64,000 nt of DNA from Aplectana chamaeleonis (lineage: Eukaryota; Nematoda; Chromadorea; Rhabditida; Cosmocercidae), in NCBI GenBank assembly GCA_029168955.1, contig JAPDOI010000064.1, forward strand, positions 2,046,001-2,110,000. The letters are read 5' to 3'. A program made the position numbers and the translations under genes. Below the pieces are notes generated by a model. That model had not been told where the DNA came from and did not search any database. It saw only the letters and a list, made by a program, of their open reading frames with translations. Shown here piece after piece: positions 57,360 to 64,000 of this stretch. Positions within the stretch are counted from its first letter, which is position 1. The number at the start of each line of letters is the position of its first letter.

Positions 57360-59258
57360 TGTATACCGTAGTGGGTCGATATTTCAGATTTGGCTTCAAC
57401 TTTGCCCAGGAAGTTCTTCGAAGGCACAGTCCAACCTTAGGGGTAATCTGTGATATTATAGTCCGGTCGACGCGTATAGCAACCCTGCCGAGCGCGAAAT
57501 CTCAATTCGCTCAAATAGGCGAGGAAAAAGTCGACCCCGCCCCCATGAAAGAAAAAGTGGGTCACGGCCACCGACAAGCTTCCGGTGTAGATAGGTAAGG
57601 GTTGAGTAGCGCGATTGATCTTACTCAAAATCTTTGTTCTTTCGTTTATGATCGTTCTGGCTTTATATTGTGGCCTGGTACAGAACGATGGCTGCGATTC
57701 ACGAGAAAAAAGGGCTCGCGACAACTCGTCCGCGAACTTCTCGCCATTGAAATTCAAAATATCTGAAGAGCAATAACTCCGTTCTTACGGAGTTCTGAGC
57801 GATTCTGGAGGCACCATTGTAATCAGCGTGAAATTTTCCCCCAGTTAAGCTGAAAAGCGAAAAATCGATTCATGGTTAGACCGTGCCTTCAAAGGCGCAG
57901 TCCAGGTTCAGGGACTAAATCTGAGATTTTCACATAATTGTGATGTAGAGCCTTTCTATATGAAATTTGACAAGTGCGAGCTCTAAATTCCTACGAATTC
58001 CTACGAATATAGGAGGAATACACACAGCAGGAAGCTACTGTGGCACACCTCTTTTACCATCTTTTGAGCTCAACAGTGGCCAGATGAGTGATGGTTTTCG
58101 ACCAATAGCCCCGTTTCATTCGGCATCATCAGTTTTTGTTCAGTTGCATGTCAGAGCGCTTCCTCAATTGTATCATAGCCATTCCAAAGGGAACTAAAGG
58201 GGATATTGGACCAATCATTCGATACAGCACCGTTGCACAGACGCTGAATGACCCCGTTGATCTGTTACAATGGTGTCGAGACCAGAGAGCAATTCGCGTA
58301 GTGTTCACCAACACCCATACTGCACATTAAGAATTATTCAAGGGCATACACAAGGAATCAAGTAGGCACACATTATGTCAGTGTGGACTCAATCTTTTAT
58401 CTCGACAATGATCAGCTAGGATGTATACATTTGGAAATGAAATACCAGGAAAGAGCAATCAATGAATGAATGATTAATGTTTCTTCACACAGAAAACTAG
58501 CTTAAATCATGTTCTTAGAAATCTGTTAATCTCGTTGTGAAACTGTTCAGCTACATAAATAAAACGATTCTCATATCCACCACAGAACTATCTGAATCGC
58601 AGCAATTAACAAACCAATATATTTAAGTTATAAAGTTCCACATGAAAACGAAACACGGAAGTCAATGCAATGGTTGATCAATAAATACAATGAATTAACT
58701 ATCACATGTTGACCGGCACAAGTCGTAAAACGCCTTCATATAAGGGCATACGGAGAGGAGTTCGTTATTTGGATGAGCAAAGCAGCACTTCACTCTCACC
58801 ATCCCATCTTAACGTATCTAACGATTTCGAAGACCGCTGAAAACATCACAACATACTTTGGAAATTTTTATTTGTCAGCAGGTGTATTCTGGACCCCTTC
58901 ACTTATATCCAGACGGAAATCTTCGAAAATTTTGTTTCAAAGATTCTATAAACTATTTTATAAAATTCTAGGTGATCACAAGGCCTAGGCAAAACCAAAC
59001 CTCTCCAGCCGCTTCGCGGCTGGAGCGATAACCTAACACGAAACTAGTCGGTGTCGGGGTATACTGTTTCAACGGAGTGCACAAACTCATGCTCCGCCTC
59101 TGGTCCTCTACTACTGTAATTGAAACACTATCGTTCGCTTACGGGGTCGCCGATGTATACTGGTTGTCGGCCCAGAACGCGTCAGTCAGTCAGTGCACAA
59201 TCAGCACTTGAATTCATGGATCCATGTCCCCCTGCTACTTACTTTATATTGACTTCAG
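57360..59258. other. Gene-poor stretch; a possible coding scrap near 58.2 kb
   Basis: Around 58176-58330 one frame reads AIPKGTKGDIGPIIRYSTVA then QTLNDPVDLLQW and ends TAA. It has a coding feel but no acceptor, no family and no partner. 57416-57460 and 57885-57930 share a gcacagtcca motif as a diverged direct repeat. A 9-bp-arm GC hairpin sits at 59007-59027. Confidence 0.35.
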
Positions 59259-59479
59259 GCTTTACTTTTCATAAATATTCCTGCCACTGAGAACCTGTGT
59301 GGAGATGAAAACATCCCTGCTATCTATGCTTCGTTTGGAAGCTTGATCCATGATTTGTTGATCGAGTACACGGAACGGGAGGCGCCTAAGCACAATTTGG
59401 CTGGCCAAATGCGACGCGCGCGGGGGTCCAGCGACGATGTTAACGCAGCGGCTCCGTTCCGTCCCAACCGTGTACTCAG
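59259..59479 (+). CDS. Exon of an unidentified gene (A)
   Basis: After acceptor attgacttcag, a 221-nt open frame reads ALLFINIPATENLCGDENIP, AIYASFGSLIHDLLIEYTER, EAPKHNLAGQMRRARGSSDD, VNAAAPFRPNRVL, to donor actcag/gtaaca. In-frame stops lie just outside both splice sites (TGA at 59250, TAA at 59481), and composition is protein-like, so this is very probably a real exon. An alternative donor is 8 bases earlier (cgt/gtactc, phase 0), which would fit exon B directly. I do not recognise the family. Confidence 0.65.
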
Positions 59480-59761
59480 GTAACAAGCCATGGTCCATGA
59501 AAAACCTCAAGCTGAAGTTCATGAATGATTTTATCGAAACTTCAGAGTCGAAAATTGTCATCACGGAAAGCAGAAATCGCAGCACCAAAAACGAAATGGT
59601 AATACCGACAGTTCGCTCTACGCAAATTTTGGACCACCAATATTGGAACTCCCATCTTCCCTCCCATTTGGGAGCGTTTTTGGAAGTCGGAAGCCCAAAA
59701 CATCTGAGATCAAAATTTCGCTTATCATCTCTGCTCTCGGCCCTCAGAATGATGCCTCTCT

Positions 59762-60151
59762 GGGCTGGGATTCATGAAAGCTAAACCGGGGGTCCCAGCA
59801 GGGTCTGGGGTGCGTTCTAGGAACATTCCCATGGTGAAACGCGTCCATGGAAACGTAGCCACGGCCACGTGGGAGCAATTTTCACTTATAATTCGCATCC
59901 ATGGAAAGCAAGTTTGTCCATGAAAAGGTTGTTTGTCCTCCCACGGCATCGTGGGAACGTTCTTGGAACGCGCCCCTGGTTGGAAACGTTTGCGAACCAG
60001 CGATTCATCACCGCGAGGTTTGATCGGACTGGGCTAGGCCGGGTACCATGTAACCGCACCTCCGAGGTGGTCCCAGCTGGGGCAGCTAACCAAATCAAAT
60101 CAAACCAAACCAAACCCTGCCGGGACCCAATGCGTTCATGAATCCCAGCCC
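59762..60151. repeat. 390-bp miniature inverted-repeat element
   Basis: gggctgggattcatgaa at the left and ttcatgaatcccagccc at the right are perfect inverses; inner ccatggaaacgtagcc, cacgtggga and ccacggcatcgtggga stretches also pair loosely. It lies between exons A and B. A run of aatcaaatcaaaccaaacc is near its right end. Confidence 0.85.
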
Positions 60152-61222
<1,071 letters not shown>

Positions 61223-61391
61223 CAACCCACCGAGGCTGTCGAAGATGGCAAAAGTTTTGATCCCTACAAGGATGACGATATTCGAGAAAGTGCAAGCAGG
61301 ATCAAGCGTGATTTTTACCTAGCAAAATTTGTGAAATTGCAACCTCAATCCTATCTGTTTAATCAAAAAAACTTGAGCCGTGAAACCAAGG
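61223..61391 (+). CDS. Exon of an unidentified gene (B), same gene as A likely
   Basis: Opens after gtatagcag (an in-frame TAG at 61217 precedes it) and reads QPTEAVEDGKSFDPYKDDDI, RESASRIKRDFYLAKFVKLQ, PQSYLFNQKNLSRETK, to donor aagg/gtttgt. The frame stops soon after the donor (TGA). Charged, helix-prone text typical of a real protein. Same strand and 1.7 kb from exon A. Family not recognised; the gene probably continues past the window. Confidence 0.65.
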
Positions 61392-61482
61392 GTTTGTATT
61401 TTATACAAGTCCCTAGTTGAAACTATTTATGTTGTCCTTCGTTGTTCATTTTTTAAATACTACCTATAGTTGACGGCCACAC

Positions 61483-61888
61483 ACTCTGAGAGTTTGGGCC
61501 GCGAAATAGCCCACCAGGCTCCGAAGCGGCTCCTGGTGGGTTATTTCCTGGCTTCTCACGGAACGGACAAGAAGTAGCCGAGAAATAACCGAGAAATATT
61601 TAGAAGTAAACAAAACTAACCAAGACGCAACCGTCGCCGGCTCGCCGAGCCACCATCTGGGGCCGCCAGCGTTTGGTCGGGGCCTCCAGAGGCTGAACGA
61701 GGTCCAATTACCTCAAACATGGGTATCTGAACCGATGGATGCGCTGACATCTCAACCATGCCTCTGGAATGCGCCGTATGTCTACCTGGAGAGCATTATT
61801 TAGCGGCTATTTCGCGGCGAGCATTTTTGGCGGCTATTACGCGGCCATGGGGCATTTCCCTGCCATTTCTCGGCCAAAACTCTCAGAG
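61483..61888. repeat. ~406-bp inverted-repeat element
   Basis: actctgagagtttgggccg at the left pairs with cggccaaaactctcagag at the right. Internally, gaaatagcccaccagg pairs with cctggtgggttatttc (61503-61548). Several tatttcgcgg/ttacgcggcc motifs. No ORF. Confidence 0.8.
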
Positions 61889-63014
61889 CAGTAGCACATT
61901 CACAACTTTGCCGGATAACTGGTTCGCGCCTGTATTCTTCACCCAAGAATAACTTCGCACAAACCAACGGTTACCCACCCCTTCCAAAATCTGGTGAATT
62001 TCAACGCTCAAAAGATGAGAGTCTCCCCAAAAAGTCGTGTTTTCAATTTGAGTGTTATCCCAGATGTCACAGCCTACGAAACTGCGATGCGGACCCAGTT
62101 CTCCCGTGATCCATTCACAAATTTGTTTAAAAAAAATGAATCTCGCTTTATCATGAAATCCCTCTAATGTTGTTACGTAGGCTTCAAAGCGCTCGATCGC
62201 TACACGAATCTCAACCGCTTTGGCGTGTTTATTGAAAAATAAAACAAACATTTAAAGTCCGTACTGACCGCTTTCATTGAAACTATGTATTGAATTCAGA
62301 ACACCAGACTCTAAGAGAGTAATTCTAGCCACATGGTACGGCCGAAGTGTCGAGTCGCTTGGGAAGCATGTCCTCTGCCCCACTGATGCATTTTTCAGAT
62401 TATCATAGTTTCGAGACGAGCAATACACTCCATATAGGAATGAAATTCACATGGTTCACTGCGAACGTATGAAAAGACTTACGCACAAGCACGCCAAGGC
62501 CCTTAGTAAATTTCGCTCCGAAATAAAGTGTACTGTCATCCTTATAGGAACGAAATTCCTATCCGCTGTTGAGGACAAACACTGTTGTAGTATGTAGTTT
62601 GATGATAATCATGACGAGACATCGTGGTGGTCCCCGCTCGATGACCCGTAGTTCATCATGATTTTGCTTGTACTGCGTGTCGCAACAACGGTTTTAAGCA
62701 ACTGCAAACTGGAGCTCCACCCTGACATGGATAGTACTAGATGCGCTGCAGTCGCCACTAAGCTCGCAAACAAAAAAAGCCGGTGCCACTACCACTCTGA
62801 AACGAGCAACGTACGGCTAAGGGTGAGGTACACGCTTCTGCTAATTAAGAAAGCGTATGAGCCGAAGCAACAATGAATGAAATTGGCACTATGCACCGAC
62901 ATGGACAATGAAGCGCCATTGACCAGAGATGGGAGCCTTGGGACTCTAATGGATTACGGAGTGGATGCAAACGATTGCCCGATTCAAAGGCAGTATCTGC
63001 GATAAATCTCGTTT
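61889..63014. other. No gene resolved; weak repeat similarity
   Basis: 62438-62520 weakly matches the GGCGAAATTCACATGGTTCC family. Overlapping open frames on both strands (61883-62251 minus; 62658-62876 plus) have no recognisable content. gaacgaaattc occurs twice near 62.44 and 62.55 kb. Confidence 0.35.
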
Positions 63015-63023
63015 TTGAGTTTT

Positions 63024-63235
63024 TAGTGTGAACCACTACACTGGCAGATGCTGGAGGGGATAGTGTCGAAGAAGGCAGCGAAAACGGACCAGAAATCGAT
63101 CAAGAGGGCCGCAAATGAAGATTTCGTTAGCCCAGTACGCCTGCTCTTAGCCCGCCCCGCCCTGACGAGCTTGTGGCGCCGCGGGCATTTCGATGGCAAA
63201 TTGCCAAGAAACTCACGTCCAGCCTGATCGGTTCG
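63024..63235 (+). CDS. Possible exon, unidentified
   Basis: After gagtttttag one frame is open for about 70 codons: CEPLHWQMLEGIVSKKAAKT, DQKSIKRAANEDF, VSPVRLLLARPALTSLWRRG, then TGA at about 63227. The first 35 codons look coding; the rest is GC-rich and less convincing. Could be a further exon of the gene with exons A and B. Confidence 0.25.
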
Positions 63236-63420
63236 CGCACATTTCGCCATTAGCGCGCGCTTGCGGAAACTAGCAGGGCCCGTAATCTCGTCCACGCCCT
63301 GAATATTAGAAACCGTTATTTTAGATCATTCTGAACGTTTTTCTTCGCTGTTTCTTCACTAATCAAAAGCTCACGACCGAACAACCCCATTTTTGAGTCG
63401 AACTCGAATGTGATATTCAT

Positions 63421-63438
63421 CGTGAACACTGCCTTTAA
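63421..63438 (+). repeat. Truncated end of TAAAGGCAGTGTTC-family element
   Basis: cgtgaacactgcctttaa equals the right end of 20722-20911; the rest of that element is absent. Confidence 0.6.
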
Positions 63439-63460
63439 CCGAGGGGTTGAAGCATCGGAG

Positions 63461-63743
63461 TACTCTGCTTATCTGGGTCAAATTCCGGTCCGCAACTGCG
63501 TCTCTACACGCTTTGCGGCCGCGCGCTTTCGAGTCAGAAGAGTTTCCAGCGCCGCAGCTGCAGATCTGTAGACTCTAGGTGGGTTTTAGAAACTGGAAAC
63601 TAAACAAAATTGAAGAAAACTGTATAAAAAAGCCATATCGAGTCGGCTTTGGAGCTGGAAACTCGATTGAGTCGAGCGCGTGCGGCCGCAAAGCGTGTCG
63701 AGACGCAATTGCGAACCGGAATTTGACCCAGATAAGCACAGTA
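63461..63743. repeat. 283-bp MITE, uninterrupted copy
   Basis: Ends TACTCTGCTTATCTGGGTC and GACCCAGATAAGCACAGTA, with about 65-bp arms down to gcggccgc. Body shares gtttccagcgccgcagctgc, ctctaggtgggttttagaaa, aaaaaagccatatcgagtcg with the copy at 21262-22942. Same length once the LINE is removed there. Confidence 0.9.
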
Positions 63744-64000
63744 TCAACAAATTGACAAAACTGTAGAACTGTACCTCCCCCCCACCCATAGCAAAGAGTC
63801 CAAGAATTTTCAAGTCAGGAGTTATTCCAATTGATAAGGCATGTATTGTAGTAGGTACGATGAGGGCTACCGTAGGTAACGTATAACATTTCAGTTTTCT
63901 TTTGTAATCTGGGTGCATTTGATGATTAAAGAACTTTTATAGCCTCAATATGTATATTTGGCTCAAGCAGAAAAATATTGCGTGTTCACAATTGAACCAA
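63744..64000. other. Window end, nothing supported
   Basis: AT-rich sequence with a short poly-C run; no exon or repeat end recognised. Confidence 0.35.

Noticed and set aside
59007..59027. GC hairpin read as a transcription terminator
   Set aside because: Intrinsic terminators of this kind are bacterial; this is nematode DNA and no T-run follows.
61883..62251. 122-codon frame on the minus strand
   Set aside because: Overlaps the end of an inverted-repeat element and matches no family; likely chance.

Overview
This is eukaryotic DNA, almost certainly from a nematode. The only gene I recognise with confidence encodes the 49 kDa subunit of mitochondrial complex I (NDUFS2, C. elegans gas-1/nduf-2.2 type). 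It carries the nematode-style mature N-terminus ([11 protein letters not shown]), T-rich TTTTCAG-like splice acceptors, and a T-rich acceptor directly before the ATG that would suit spliced-leader trans-splicing. The very large introns and dense small inverted-repeat transposons fit a repeat-rich parasitic nematode (strongylid-like) better than Caenorhabditis, but that is inference. There are no bacterial-style operons, and I saw no tRNA or rRNA genes and no CRISPR.

Layout. 1-4.4 kb: a 680-bp-arm foldback, then LINE debris. 4.4-5.6 kb: the 3' part of a small unrecognised gene with a KEN motif, a miniature element in one intron and an AATAAA signal. 5.6-13.1 kb: gene-poor, with palindromic miniature elements and TTCGAA-rich arrays. 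13.2-54.8 kb: the complex I gene, 12 exons and 475 codons spread over 41.6 kb. 54.8-64 kb: more repeats plus two convincing but unidentified exons (59.26-59.48 and 61.22-61.39 kb).

The complex I gene hosts most of what is interesting. Intron 1 (14.6 kb) holds two full-length LINE copies and a hAT-like element that has itself taken four further insertions. Intron 3 (15.1 kb) holds a foldback, a 3-kb 21-bp minisatellite that is open on both strands, a near-perfect 240-bp inverted repeat and a third full-length LINE. Introns 6 and 8 each hold a copy of the same ~1-kb inverted-repeat element. Intron 10 holds a three-level nest of palindromic elements. Despite this, all 12 exons join in frame with conventional splice sites.

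The LINE family is well defined by comparing copies: a fixed 5' end (GCTGCCGAGATG), one long ORF with a 2A-like NPGP motif, a PHD-type zinc finger, an AP endonuclease, a reverse transcriptase and a C-terminal Cys/His motif, an (AAG)n tail and 8-12 bp target duplications. Every copy here is broken.
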